Positions 40,672-50,795 of a DNA stretch of 64,000 nucleotides are shown piece after piece. The stretch comes from Saprolegnia diclina VS20. Taxonomy: Eukaryota > Oomycota > Saprolegniomycetes > Saprolegniales > Saprolegniaceae. How positions within the stretch are numbered: the stretch's first letter is position 1; each line of letters opens with the position of its first letter. The stretch spans positions 113,676 through 177,675 of the forward strand of contig NW_008246084.1 in NCBI RefSeq assembly GCF_000281045.1. The letters run 5' to 3'. The position numbers and the translations under genes are program-made. Under the pieces are notes generated by a model, which made no database searches, was not told where the DNA came from, and saw only the letters and a program-made list of their open reading frames with translations.

Positions 40672-41904
40672 GGTGCTGAGGAAGAGAACTACATGGAAGA
40701 AGAGGGCCATGAGCATCGCCCATCGTCGTCGTAGGTGCATGGAGGAAGCGTCGTCTTGCGGCGCTGCCTCCATGAGCCGTCGCCGCCTTACCTCAAGTCC
40801 AGTCAGTCAACAAACGGGTTCTGAGCTTCTCGGCTCTTTTTCCTTTCTGACGAATACTGGCCGCTGGTTGGCTGAAATCGTGCTCCGCCTCTTTCTCGCC
40901 CATACAAAGGCGCCAGTTGATTCATGGACCCCTACCCCTTCTTTTCTTTTTCTGTTCTTCGGCCAAACATCTTGCTTTTTGTATGTGGCCGTTGCCATTC
41001 GCGCGATCTTCTCGAATCGGCCGGCCGGCGTGATAAAAATGCGCCGTATTTTTTTGTTCCGATCGCTAGCGCGCAGGTATCCACAGCTGGTGAGGCCTCG
41101 CATCCGAATTAAAATACGAGCGTATTTTTATTCCTAGCATATACCGGTTTCATCGTGTGGCACAACGTGATTGGTCCAACGAGATGCGACTTGGATCTTG
41201 GCTCGCGTCGCATCGACAGGGCAACTTGCGCAAGGACTATTTATACTGCGCGCGTCATCGCAAGCGAGTCCAAGCGCGATGACGCACCGCTGCGAGAGGG
41301 AGCGAGAAGGACGTAGGCGTGAGTAGCTCTGCTTTGCACGAGTAAGTAATCGAACAGCTTCGGCCGGTTGATTTTCATTCGCAACTCGAAAATATCAGAC
41401 AAGTGATAGGTTGGGACCACCGGGACCACCGGCTGGTGGCGACAACAGTACGCGATCTCGCGTTCGCTTTTCGGCGAGCCAAGCAGCAAGGCTTGGTCGA
41501 CCCGTCCCGCCGTAAAACTGTATTACCCGAAACGCTGCATGTTGATGCGTTGGAAGATCGTGACTCGACGACAGGCAAAACCTCTGGCATGGCTGTTTTC
41601 TTGCCCATGGACTGGGCCGAGGCGCTGTGCTGGACAGCGATGCAGGAGAGGCTAGGACGCTTGTCGTCGGGTGATGGTCATCGTAGTGCGAGGGGTTGTT
41701 GCTGCTGCTACTTCGAGGAGCGCTGTGCGACTCGCATTGCGCGGGAGATCTTTCGTGGCGCGCGCTGATTGGTCCACGACAGCATACTGATACGAGAGCG
41801 CGCCACGTCAGGACCTTCTTAGTTGCGTCAAAAACCTTATTGTCCGGATAACCATACCATAGTATCCGAACCGATGACAACGAAACCTGTCTGTTCCAGC
41901 CAGC
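40672..41904. other. divergent spacer Rab1/SEC13
   Basis: 1.23 kb. An AAAATACG-AG-CGTATTTT palindrome lies near 41113. Inverted CCAAT boxes occur at about 41171 and 41770, and TGTCCGGATA at 41841-41850, 55 bp before the SEC13 ATG. No coding frame recognised. Confidence 0.55.
41841..41850 (+). promoter_or_regulatory. TGTCCGGATA element upstream of SEC13
   Basis: Third occurrence of this decamer immediately upstream of a plus-strand gene; here preceded by AT as in the PNKP copy (ATTGTCCGGATA). Confidence 0.45.
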
Positions 41905-42985
41905 ATGGACCCGACAATGACGGCGACGCCGGCGGGCCGCCTCGAGACGGACCACATGGACATGATCTACGACATGAAGATGGACTATCATAGCAAGCAC
42001 ATTGCGACGTGCTCGGGTGACCGCTCCGTGCGCATCTACGAGGCCAAGACCAAGGGCGACGCGACGACGCCGGGTGCGCTCGTCGCCTGCTTGCCGGTCC
42101 CATGCGATGGCCCGGTCTGGCGCATTGCGTGGTCGCACCCAAAGTTCAACGTGCTCGCCGCCTCGACGCAGTGCGGTAAGATCGTCTTCTTCCGCAACCG
42201 TGCGCCCGCGGCCGCGCCCGAGGACTGGGTCCAGTTCCACGTGCACACGCCCCACACGTCGAGCATCAACGCTATCGACTTTGCACCGCACGAGTATGGT
42301 CTCATGCTTGCGTCTGCCTCTGCTGACGGCACTGTCGCCGTTCTCACAATGACGCGCGAGGGCTGGGTCATGACGTCGCACTTCCACGACAACGACGTTG
42401 GCTGCATGGCGTTGAGCTGGGCACCGTACAATTCGCTCGGGGGCCAGGGCCACAAGCGCCTCGTTGTCGGTAGCTGCGACTCGCTTGTCAAGATTTGGAC
42501 GCTTAGCGACGCCGACAGCTCGCGCACGTGGCAACGGTACTGCTTGCATTTGCGCCGATGCATAAAATCTTATGCTGCCTCTAGCATCGACGAGCTGCCA
42601 CCGCTCCATGGGGACTGGGTCCGCGACGTGCTCTGGGCGCCAAGCGCTGGCATGCCATGCAATACGATTGCGAGCTGCTCGGACGATCACACGGTCGCTG
42701 TCTGGACGCAGTCCACGGCGGGGGGTCCGTGGTCGTCGGTGGTCCTCCCCACGTTCAAGTCGCCCGTGCTTCGCCTCAGCTGGTCCATCACGGGTAGGTG
42801 TCATCTCGGGCAACTCTCGTCGTCAAGTTCTCTGCACTCAACATGTGATGGGAGTAGGCAACATCTTGAGCGTCGCTGCGGGCGAAGACCATGTGTCGTT
42901 GTGGAAGGAGTCGAACGGTACGTGGCGCCAGCTCTCGACGCTGCAAGAAGGCAGCGCGAGCATCAACCCGCCCACGCACATGTAG
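41905..42985 (+). CDS. SEC13: SEC13-type WD40 protein (3 exons)
   Basis: Exons 41905-42536, 42585-42793 and 42858-42985 give 322 residues, the family's usual length. Six WD-type blades are visible: HIATCSGDRSVRIYE, VWRIAWSHPKFNVLAAST, SSINAIDFAPHEYGLMLAS, DVGCMALSWAP, WVRDVLWAPS with TIASCSDDHTVAVWTQ, and LRLSWSITGNILSVAAGEDH. The open six-blade layout and the DMIYDMKMDYHSKHIATCS start are diagnostic for SEC13 (versus SEH1). SEC13 builds the COPII outer cage with SEC31 and is also a nuclear-pore Y-complex and SEACAT/GATOR2 subunit. The last role links it functionally to DEPDC5 at 26.5 kb. It converges on RFC with a 42-bp gap. Confidence 0.92.
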
Positions 42986-43027
42986 TTAACGCATGAGAGC
43001 AACACGGCTGTCGTATATGCCGCAGTC

Positions 43028-44165
43028 TTATTTCTCGTGGTACGTTTGCATCAGGAACGACGCGACGTCGAGGAGCTGGAGGTGCTCGCTCGCGCCGTCG
43101 CCGAGCTTCTTGTCGGCTTCGGCGATGTGAAGGCAGACTTGCGCCTTCTTGCCCGGGGACATGCTCTTGTGGGCCAAGATCTCGTCCACGAGCTGGTGCA
43201 GGATCGTGAGCACGGGGAACCCGCTGTAAATAATGTCGTCGACTTCGTTCTTCATCAGATCAAACGAGTTGGACTCGATGTGGCGCCAGAGCTTGTCAAA
43301 GAGCTCCTTCGGGGCCACCTAGACGCATGCATGAGCGACGACGAGGTAGAATAGTGCGAGACGTACGCCAGCAATGGCCAAGATATCGTCCTTCGTGATC
43401 TCGGCGCCGTTGAGCTGCTTGGCACTCTGGAGGTAGTTGATAGCCTTGCGCAAATCGCCGTTCGAGACCTCGAGGAGCGTGTCGACGGCGTCCTGCGCGC
43501 ACGCCACGTCCTCTTGCCCGCAAATGTACTGGATGCGCGCCGTCATGGACGTCACTTCCAGCGGCTGGTAGCGAAACTTAGCGCAGCGCGACGCGACAGG
43601 CTCGATGATCCTACCACAGTGTGTTTGCTACCTGTCGTTCGCATAGCGAGTTCGTACCGGCTCACGTAGTTGCAGATGAGGCAGAAGCGCGTGACCTTGG
43701 AGTAGTTTTCCATCATGCGGCGCAGCGCCGACTGCGCGTCGTTGGTCATCGAGTCGGCTTCGTCGAGTACAATGATCTTGAACGGCGGCATGGACGACGA
43801 CCCGCTGATCGCGCCTTGGGCGAACGCCTTGACCTTTTCGCGCACGACGCTGATACCGCGGTCGTCGGACGCGTTGAGCTCGAGGAACCGGCCATTCTCG
43901 CGGAACTTGGGACCAAAGAGCTCGCGCGCGACGGCAATGATCGTCGACGTCTTGCCCGTGCCCGGCGGGCCGTAGAAGAGCAGGTGGGGCAGCTGGCCGT
44001 TCGCGATCGACGACTTGAGCGTGTTGACGACCTCGTCCTGGTGCGAGATATCGCTGACGTTCTTCGGGCGGCTAGGTAGACGCATGAGCCCATGCTCGCC
44101 GGCGGCGGCGGAGGAGGATGGACGTACTACTTCTCGACCCACGGAAGCGTCGTCTTGGTGGCCAT
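43028..44165 (-). CDS. replication factor C small subunit, RFC4/RFC2 type (4 exons)
   Basis: Exons 44165-44128, 44071-43658, 43610-43367 and 43318-43028 give 328 residues. The N-terminus reads [20 protein letters not shown] once intron 1 is removed. AAA+ motifs are complete: Walker [14 protein letters not shown] box [11 protein letters not shown], Walker [11 protein letters not shown], sensor 1 [14 protein letters not shown] and the SRC arginine-finger motif ASRCAKFRY. The C-terminal collar domain follows ([18 protein letters not shown]). It loads PCNA on DNA. The NVSDISHQ and LFDKL...IYSGF features favour human RFC4 / yeast Rfc2, but distinguishing small subunits by eye is uncertain. Confidence 0.92.
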
Positions 44166-44660
44166 CGCTCTGCTCTCGGCGGCGCTGGAAAACGAACAAA
44201 CTCCCACCTTAAAAAGCTCCCGCCACAAGGATTGCGGTATAATATTATTCGTAATATTTTATTTAGACCTCTCCGCCATACCATTGCCTAGTACAGAGTT
44301 TCATCTGGTATTTTAATGCCGGCGAGATTCGAATTGTATTCGATTGCTCGCGTAGATACCAGCATTTTGGCCAATCGGATCGCTTCGTGGTTTTCAACAC
44401 ATGTAGTGGTTTAAAACATGTTTTATACTCGTTACTGGGTCGCGCACAAGGTGTGCTGCCAGCTCCTCACAGGCCAGCAGCGCGCTCGGGCCACGGAAGA
44501 ATCGTTCAGCCTTTGATGGATGCGTTATGGCCGGAAGCGCGAGGGTATTCTATGGTTGTTGTCTCTCGAGCATGACGTTGGTTGGTGATCGACCGTCGCC
44601 GATTCTGTATGTTATTCTGTTTGGAACAGCGTCTGGCGCACGCACGCAACAAATCCAAAA
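44166..44660. other. divergent promoter region RFC/JmjC
   Basis: 495 bp, partly AT-rich. GGCCAATCGG at about 44369. No other feature recognised. Confidence 0.55.
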
Positions 44661-46412
44661 ATGCAACTCGACGCCATGCTTGCGGTCCTCGCGCTGAGCG
44701 CTGGCCACGTCAGCGCGTCGCTCTTCGGAGGGCCCGCGCTCAATGAAAGCTGCAAAAGCGTCGTCTACAAGGGGCCGATGGGCTCGTCCCTGAACGCGTT
44801 CCGGCAGGCTAAGGCCGCGTTTGCATTCGAAGACCTCTGCTTTGTCGAGGAGGTTGTGCCCGACCCCCTCTCGTCGTCGAGCCTGCTCTACTACCCCAAG
44901 CACGACGCCTTCTCACCACGCACATGCCTCTTGCCCGGGTTGCCCCCGCCGCAGGTGTTTACAGAAGGTCCAGTGACGCACGACGCGATCGTCGCGTTCG
45001 TCAACCGCCATGCCCACACGTTCCGCGCTCTCGATGGCTCGCTGCAGCCGATCGCTGCGACCGCCAACGCCCTCGAGTCGAGCCGATATACCGTTCCGCG
45101 TTCAACCACAGACCGCTCGTGCAAGGTCGTTGACGCCAGCGAGATGACGACAGCGCGCTTCCGCGACCACGTTCTCCGCAACGAACCGCTCATCATTCGA
45201 AACGCAGCGACTGTACGTTCACGCTTGCTAACAGCCAGTGACACGTGTATGGGTAGACTGCGATGCGTAGCCCGGCGTGGTCGACGGAGCGTCTCCTCGA
45301 GCGGATCGGGCGCAACGACGTGCATGTCAAAGTGTCGCCGACCGGTGACTTTGAAGGCTGCGAGCCGCTCGCGTGGTGGTCAACGGCTGGTAATCGCACT
45401 TCGTCTCGCTTTGTGCGGTGGGATATCGCGTGCACCGTGTAGAGGACGCAGCGATCCCAGACTTTGTCGCCGCCCACCTTGAATCGCCCGACCGCGTCCT
45501 TGTCCGGCCGGCCGCCGCCAACATGCCCTTTGCCGACTTTATTGGCAAGCTGCGGGGAGCGACCAACTCGTCGACGTCGTACTACCTCGAGTATCTCTCG
45601 CTGACGACGTATGTGCCCGAGCTCCTCTCGGATATTCCATCGTACCCCTGGGCCGACTTTTTGACGCTCGAAGTCCAAAACCTCTGGTTTGGCGATGGCA
45701 AAAGCGTACGTCGACGCGTTTTTCTCAGCGCGACAGAGAGATTACCGTGTGTTCTAGGTGGGTAAACTGCACTTTGACGCGTATGAGAATATCATGGTCA
45801 TGGTCGCGGGCTCGAAAGAGTTTGTGCTCTTCGATCCGTCGGACAATCGTCGGCTGTATGAAGGCCACATCCGCGAGGTATTCGACTCGCATCACCACGA
45901 GCTATCCAATCTGGATCGATCTCAGATTGGGATACTATCCAGATTACCAGGGCACCTCACGTGCTGTCAACGCGTAGGCGCAGTACGACATTGATGACGA
46001 CGGTGTCATATCTCGCACGCGACTCCTGCAGTCGACCTCGATGGTCAACAGCCCCGTCGACATCAACAGCCCAAACGACATGCACACGTACCCGCGCTTT
46101 CAAGACGCCACGCCACTGCGCTGCACGATCCACGAAGGCGACGCGCTCTTCCTCGTACGATTTCTATCCAGATTGTATCAAGGCTCGTATCAATCTATCA
46201 ACTCCCGATAGCCGTCGTTTTGGTGGCACGAGGTCACGTCGTCGCCGGCCACCGACGAGCCGCGCAACGTCGCCGTCAACTTCTGGTATTCGCCTGTGTA
46301 CCACCGCGGTTTTCCGTGCCCGACGTGCCGGCTGCACTTCAACACGCAGGCGTACGCGTCGCTGCTCGAGGCCGAGCACATGGCGCGCCACCCGCCCAAG
46401 GACGAGCTGTAA
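44661..46412 (+). CDS. ER-lumenal JmjC (cupin-8) hydroxylase with KDEL (6 exons)
   Basis: Exons 44661-45212, 45257-45389, 45443-45705, 45758-45877, 45978-46154 and 46212-46412 give 481 residues. The N-terminus is a signal peptide (MLAVLALSAGHVSAS within residues 6-20) and the last four residues are KDEL. The protein is therefore predicted to be secreted into and retained in the ER lumen. The JmjC/cupin core has the iron-binding HxD in KLHFDAYENIMVMVAGSKEF, a substrate/2-oxoglutarate strand FVLFDPSD, and the distal His in PSFWWHEV followed by NVAVNFWYSP. A CPTC pair lies near the C-terminus. Such enzymes hydroxylate protein side chains. The ER location makes it a candidate hydroxylase of secreted proteins, comparable in place (not proven in function) to human JMJD8. 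It converges on a GlcNAc-transferase gene with a 44-bp gap. Confidence 0.84.
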
Positions 46413-46456
46413 TTTCACAAGACAATATGTCGTATCGATGGGTCTATTTGATGGGG

Positions 46457-47953
46457 TTAGTACGGCACATACGTGAGCTCCTTGCAGTTGTCGAACTGGT
46501 TGTCTTCCTTCCCGACGTACGCAGCGTTCGGGTCGATGCCCGAAAACTCTATCCACTGCGCAAACGTGCGCTTCGACCCGAGCTTGAACGCGTCGATGTC
46601 CGTGTGGTCAAAGTCGTCTTCGGTGAACGAGAGCCCGAGCGCGTGGCGGATGCGGCGCTTGGCCTTTTGCTGCACAAAGTACCGCTTGTCCCAGTCCTTT
46701 TCCCAAATGACCTTGCGCTCTTCGTACCAGTGGTACACGACGTCCTTCTTTGGCACGTAGAAATCGTACCCGCTCGTCCAGAGCCGCGCCGCGCGCGAGT
46801 ACTCTTCACCGTGAAAGAGGAACGGCGTGTACGGGTCGTTCCGGACAGTCGTGGCCTGGACGCAGTTGCCAAAGTTGAAGCCGCCAGCAAATTGCGACAT
46901 GAGCCGCGGCGTCGGCGGCTGCGGAATCCAAATCGGCGCGCCGTACTGGATCATCGTGTCGGGATCCGCAGACTCGATGCGCGCGTGGCACATGAGCTGG
47001 AGCTGGTTGGCGTACTCGGTGTTGTTGAGGAGCTCGGTCGACTTGGGGTACACGGTGATGATCGCATGGTCGTTTTCGAGCGAGTCCCACTGCGAGAGGA
47101 GCTCGGCGTCCCAGTCCTTGACAAACACGAGGTGCGAGTCGATCGCAAGGCAGAAATCTTCGTCTTTGATACCCTTCTCCGTCTCGTAGCGCGCGCGCGT
47201 CGGGCCCGTCGCGTCGTCGGCGTCGATCGTGCTGTTGACCATTTGCGACCGGCGACACGCCGCTTCGCCGACCTTGCTGCAGTACGCGTCAATGCACCGG
47301 ATCTCGCCCTTATCGAGGTAGATCTGGTCAAAGATGCTCACGTGGACAAGCTCGGGGTGCACGGCGGTCGTGAAGAGCGAGTCGAGGGTCTCGGCGCACC
47401 GGCGCGTATCGCGGTAGTTGGCGATCAGCACCATGGTCGTCCGGCCGTTGACCGCGTCCGGCGGCACGGTGGCGGCGTGAACCGGCTTGGGCGTCTTGCC
47501 CACGAACGCCGGCGACACCACCGGCGGCGGCGAGGTGGTCGGCGCCCCCGTCGTCGGCGCGTTGGTTGTCGCAGCCGCCGTTGTCGCTGCGTCGGTCGGC
47601 TGCCGCAGGCTGTGCGTGCGCTTCTTTGTGACCGACGGCGTCAGTTCATGCAGCGCGTTCACCCGCGTTACCACGGGCTTGCTCAGCGCAAAGTGCTCGT
47701 CGTACACGGGCATGTTGTGGTACGTCGACGGCGTCGCCGCGTAGCTCTGCAGGTAGACGACCTCGTAGAAGACGACGCAGAGGCAGGCGAGCGGGAGAAG
47801 CAGGATGAGCACGCTGCGCATCTGCGGGAAGTGGCGCTGGTGCAGGTGGTTGCCCATCGGGCGGTGGCTCCGGCCAAAGTTGGCTTGCATCCGTCGCGCA
47901 GGTTCCAAAACTGGCGCAAAAAGGCCGTGTCGGGCATTTAATATTGTTTTCAC
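46457..47953 (-). CDS. GlcNAc-transferase of the Skp1-GnT1 (GT60) type, type II membrane protein
   Basis: Single exon, up to 498 residues; Mets at 47890 and 47857 are alternative starts and would still leave the membrane anchor. One N-terminal signal-anchor (MRSVLILLLPLACLCVVFYE, near residue 45) precedes a Thr/Pro-rich stem (about 115-150) and a lumenal catalytic domain. TMVLIANYRDTRRCAETLDS opens the fold. FCLAIDSHLVFVKDWDAELL matches the QIDSH-F-x-W-D signature of GT60 enzymes, which in Dictyostelium add GlcNAc to hydroxyproline of Skp1. SGYDFYVPKKDVVYHWYEER is the later conserved block. Unlike cytosolic Skp1-GnT1, this one is predicted to sit in the Golgi, so it would modify secretory proteins. 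Confidence 0.84.
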   Translation of the reverse strand: MKTILNARHGLFAPVLEPARRMQANFGRSHRPMGNHLHQRHFPQMRSVLILLLPLACLCVVFYEVVYLQSYAATPSTYHNMPVYDEHFALSKPVVTRVNALHELTPSVTKKRTHSLRQPTDAATTAAATTNAPTTGAPTTSPPPVVSPAFVGKTPKPVHAATVPPDAVNGRTTMVLIANYRDTRRCAETLDSLFTTAVHPELVHVSIFDQIYLDKGEIRCIDAYCSKVGEAACRRSQMVNSTIDADDATGPTRARYETEKGIKDEDFCLAIDSHLVFVKDWDAELLSQWDSLENDHAIITVYPKSTELLNNTEYANQLQLMCHARIESADPDTMIQYGAPIWIPQPPTPRLMSQFAGGFNFGNCVQATTVRNDPYTPFLFHGEEYSRAARLWTSGYDFYVPKKDVVYHWYEERKVIWEKDWDKRYFVQQKAKRRIRHALGLSFTEDDFDHTDIDAFKLGSKRTFAQWIEFSGIDPNAAYVGKEDNQFDNCKELTYVPY

Positions 47954-48713
47954 ACCTTTATACTTGATATTTCTATGGACAATTGATTCAAGTCATTGAA
48001 TACGGGAAAGGCGGCATTTTGGCCAATCAAACGACTGCACGACGACGCTGACGACGAGATCCAGACCGGCAGCGGCGACGCGCTCTCAAGGCACCGTATC
48101 CTTCTCCGCTCAAGCACCCTAGTTCTTATTGCATACTAGTACTACAAGTAGAGCGAGGATGCAGCTAGTGTGAGTTTGTAGCGTCCGTCCTCTTGCGCGA
48201 CGATTATGCTTCTCGCACCTCTGTGGTTGAAGAGCCTGGCGTTTGGAAGTGCAATCTCGAGTACTGTTCAGCACACTTGTGGTCGTAGCCACCAGCGTCG
48301 TTGCTCATCTCGTTGCATACACCAGCAGCGCATTGGATAACGTTGTGGTCTCGTCCTTCAACGTAATAAGTCACTACTTGTTTCTCGGGTTCTTCAAGGA
48401 GGCTCCCTTGGCACGCGTCCAGCAACGTTGGTTTCGGCTGGAAGTGGGCGTGCGTTCGATATAACCCACGCAGCCAGGCGGAGATACGAGGTTGCACTGC
48501 ACTGCAAATCAGCAGCAGCGATCGCCGCCGGTGCGATCGCTGGGCTGCCAACCCGCATGCACCACACACAGCCCTGTGATGCAGTGCCGCTCGATCCCGT
48601 GTCGCTGATCATTTTCGCGTTGTAGAGCTATATGGACTAAACGTTTGCATATTCTGTCCGTTTCAACCGCAACGACGAGCAGCGTGGCCGTCTTGGCGCA
48701 CTTCCGAATTGGC
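47954..48713. other. divergent spacer
   Basis: 760 bp between the GT60 gene and the first START-FYVE gene. GGCCAATCAAACG near 48021. Nothing else recognised. Confidence 0.5.
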
Positions 48714-50023
48714 ATGGAGAGCCCCAACAGCGTGTACGTGGCGCTGGCCGCCAACATGGGCGCGCAGCTCGCGAGAGCGGTCTCGCGCCACACGCTCTGC
48801 TCGTGGATCCACGGAGAGAAGCGCGGGTGCAACATCTTTCGGTCCGTCGCCGGCGCGCTCAACGTCCACGCGACCGCGATGCACGTGCACACGCCGTTCA
48901 ACCTGGCCGCGGACGCGCTCTTGGCGACGACGACCGAGGTATACTGCGCCATGATGCGGAATCTCTCGTCCGACTTTGTGGCTGGCGACGTCCTGCGCAC
49001 GATCGTCGGGCCGACGCCCGAGTCGCCCAACCGGTACATTGCATTGACGTCGGCCGCGTTCAAGAACGACAAGCTCTTCCAGAAGGCCAAGGACTTTGTC
49101 TGTCTCGAGGTATGACGTTGTATCGGCGTTTCGTGCACATCTTTGTTGTGTACTAGTACGTCGACGTGGTGCAGAGCGGCGCGCGGCAGCTGGCCTTCCG
49201 CGTGCTTCAGGCCCTCCCGAGTGTCGACAACAATGGCGCCGACGGCGACCGCCCGAACGCACCCATGACCGGCCTCGTTTTCGCCACGAGCTCGTCACAA
49301 GATCAGATCGACGTGTCGTATCTCTGCTCACTGAGCCATGAGCTCGATGCGTCGTACATCATCTCGCACGTCGAGCAGTGCTTTGCCGGCATCTTCAGGC
49401 ACTTGGACCAAGCCCGCGCTGGCGACTTGCGATTTGCGATGCCACAGCTCCAAGTCATTGCCCTCCCGTACGTATATCTCGGCGTCGATGATCCTATGTT
49501 GGCCGTAGCGAGACGGCGCAAAAGGCCTGCCACGTGTGCGAGCGCGCCTTCCATTGGGGCTCGACGACCCATACGTGCTGCCAGTGCGTCATGGTGCGTG
49601 TGCTTTCAGTGCAAACGACGACGTCGTATGGATCGCTACTAGAGAGTGTGCAAGTCGTGCGTGTGCACGCGGCTCGTCGAGGTGGCCGGCGCGAGTTTGC
49701 CGACGCGGCCCGCGGCCATCTGTCTGCGCTGCATGGACTCGGCGCGGCGCAAGAAGAGCGCAGAGCGCATCGCGAGTCCGAGCGCGTCGAACGAAGCCGA
49801 TTTCGCGCCGATGCTCACGCTCTGGGCCGAGTACGAGCTGCCGACCAAGGAGACGGCGTACCGGCCGCCGCCCGTGCGCAAACTCAGCTTTCCGTTTCGA
49901 TCGACAAGCGACAGCATCCTCGCGTCGCTCAAGAAGCGCCGGGGCAGCATGGTCGACCTCTTGGCCCCCGTTGCGCTCGAGCGGGCGCGCTCCTATCCGT
50001 CAAGTGAGGTCGACTCGACGTAG
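48714..50023 (+). CDS. START-like protein with degenerate FYVE finger, copy 1 (4 exons)
   Basis: Exons 48714-49109, 49157-49467, 49509-49593 and 49643-50023 give 390 residues. The first 240 residues align with the START-like region of the gene immediately downstream. Shared features: LLATTTEVYCAMMRNLSSDF versus LITTTTESYKAMMGMLSSDF; SAAFKNDKLFQKAKDFVCLE versus WAAFKSATPFVKDKDFVLLE. A zinc-finger remnant follows (CHVCERAFHWGSTTHTCCQC ... CKSC ... CLRC): the Cys ligands persist but the R[R/K]HHCR basic core is gone, so PI3P binding is unlikely. The C-terminus is basic/Ser-rich. START domains carry lipids; START-FYVE fusions are typical of oomycetes. Confidence 0.8.
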
Positions 50024-50795
50024 TCGTACGATTGCGTTTAATAATTTAACGTCCAGTGTTGGTGGCATTGCTCACGCCACGTATTACGTCAGACGCAGAA
50101 GCACGCCACTGGGCGACGCTTGATGCACATCCCACGTCACGTGCAGGAGATGTGTCAAGTTGGATCGACCAGATTATTGCTGCTTTTGCCTTCGATGGAA
50201 GCGCGCGATCTTGCACTGCAAGGCGACGAGATGTGTCGAATGAATCATTCCTAGCTGGTCGTATATCGCTATGGCGTACCGTAGGATAAGATGTACGCAG
50301 TAGCCAAGCGCTCAGATCTTATTTGCATCAAATGCCAATCCTGCGTGCCGTGACGCAGACAAGCACACGCGACAGGGCGAGCGACGACGACGATGAAGCG
50401 GTCGATGTGCGTGGACAGCACTGTTTCTACCGCCGCAGTAAACAAGCTATCTCCTCGTGTAGCGTGGCATCCTCTCGTGGCTGCGACGTGCTGAACGCAA
50501 TCTTCCGCCGTTCGAAATTCCATGTTGGAGGCCATCCGCGGCGCGAACGCCTTGTCTCGATCCTTGCCTTCCAGCACGCGTCAGTGGCAACAGCCGCTAA
50601 CGTTATCGCTGTCTAGTACTATAGTCGACTTTGTATCGACTAAAAAGCACTTGCGGGTTTTGACGTGGATGGTCGGCGGTGTGGCCACTGAACTGCAAAG
50701 TGCGTTTCGGCAACCAACTGGTTGCAGTGCAACAACCGGCCATTTCAACCGCTCCGCTTGCGATCGCCATTTCTCAACTTGCCACCGCGGTCGTC
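50024..50795. other. spacer, nothing recognised
   Basis: 772 bp between the tandem START-FYVE genes. Short frames only. No CCAAT cluster or repeat noticed. Confidence 0.5.

Noticed and set aside
45878-45977. Partly self-similar 100-bp segment inside the JmjC gene as a mobile insertion
   Set aside because: It is bounded by in-frame GTATTC...TAG splice sites and behaves as an ordinary, slightly long intron.
46220-47941. 573-residue plus-strand frame opposite the GlcNAc-transferase
   Set aside because: Arg/Val-rich shadow; the minus-strand frame carries the signal anchor and GT60 motifs.
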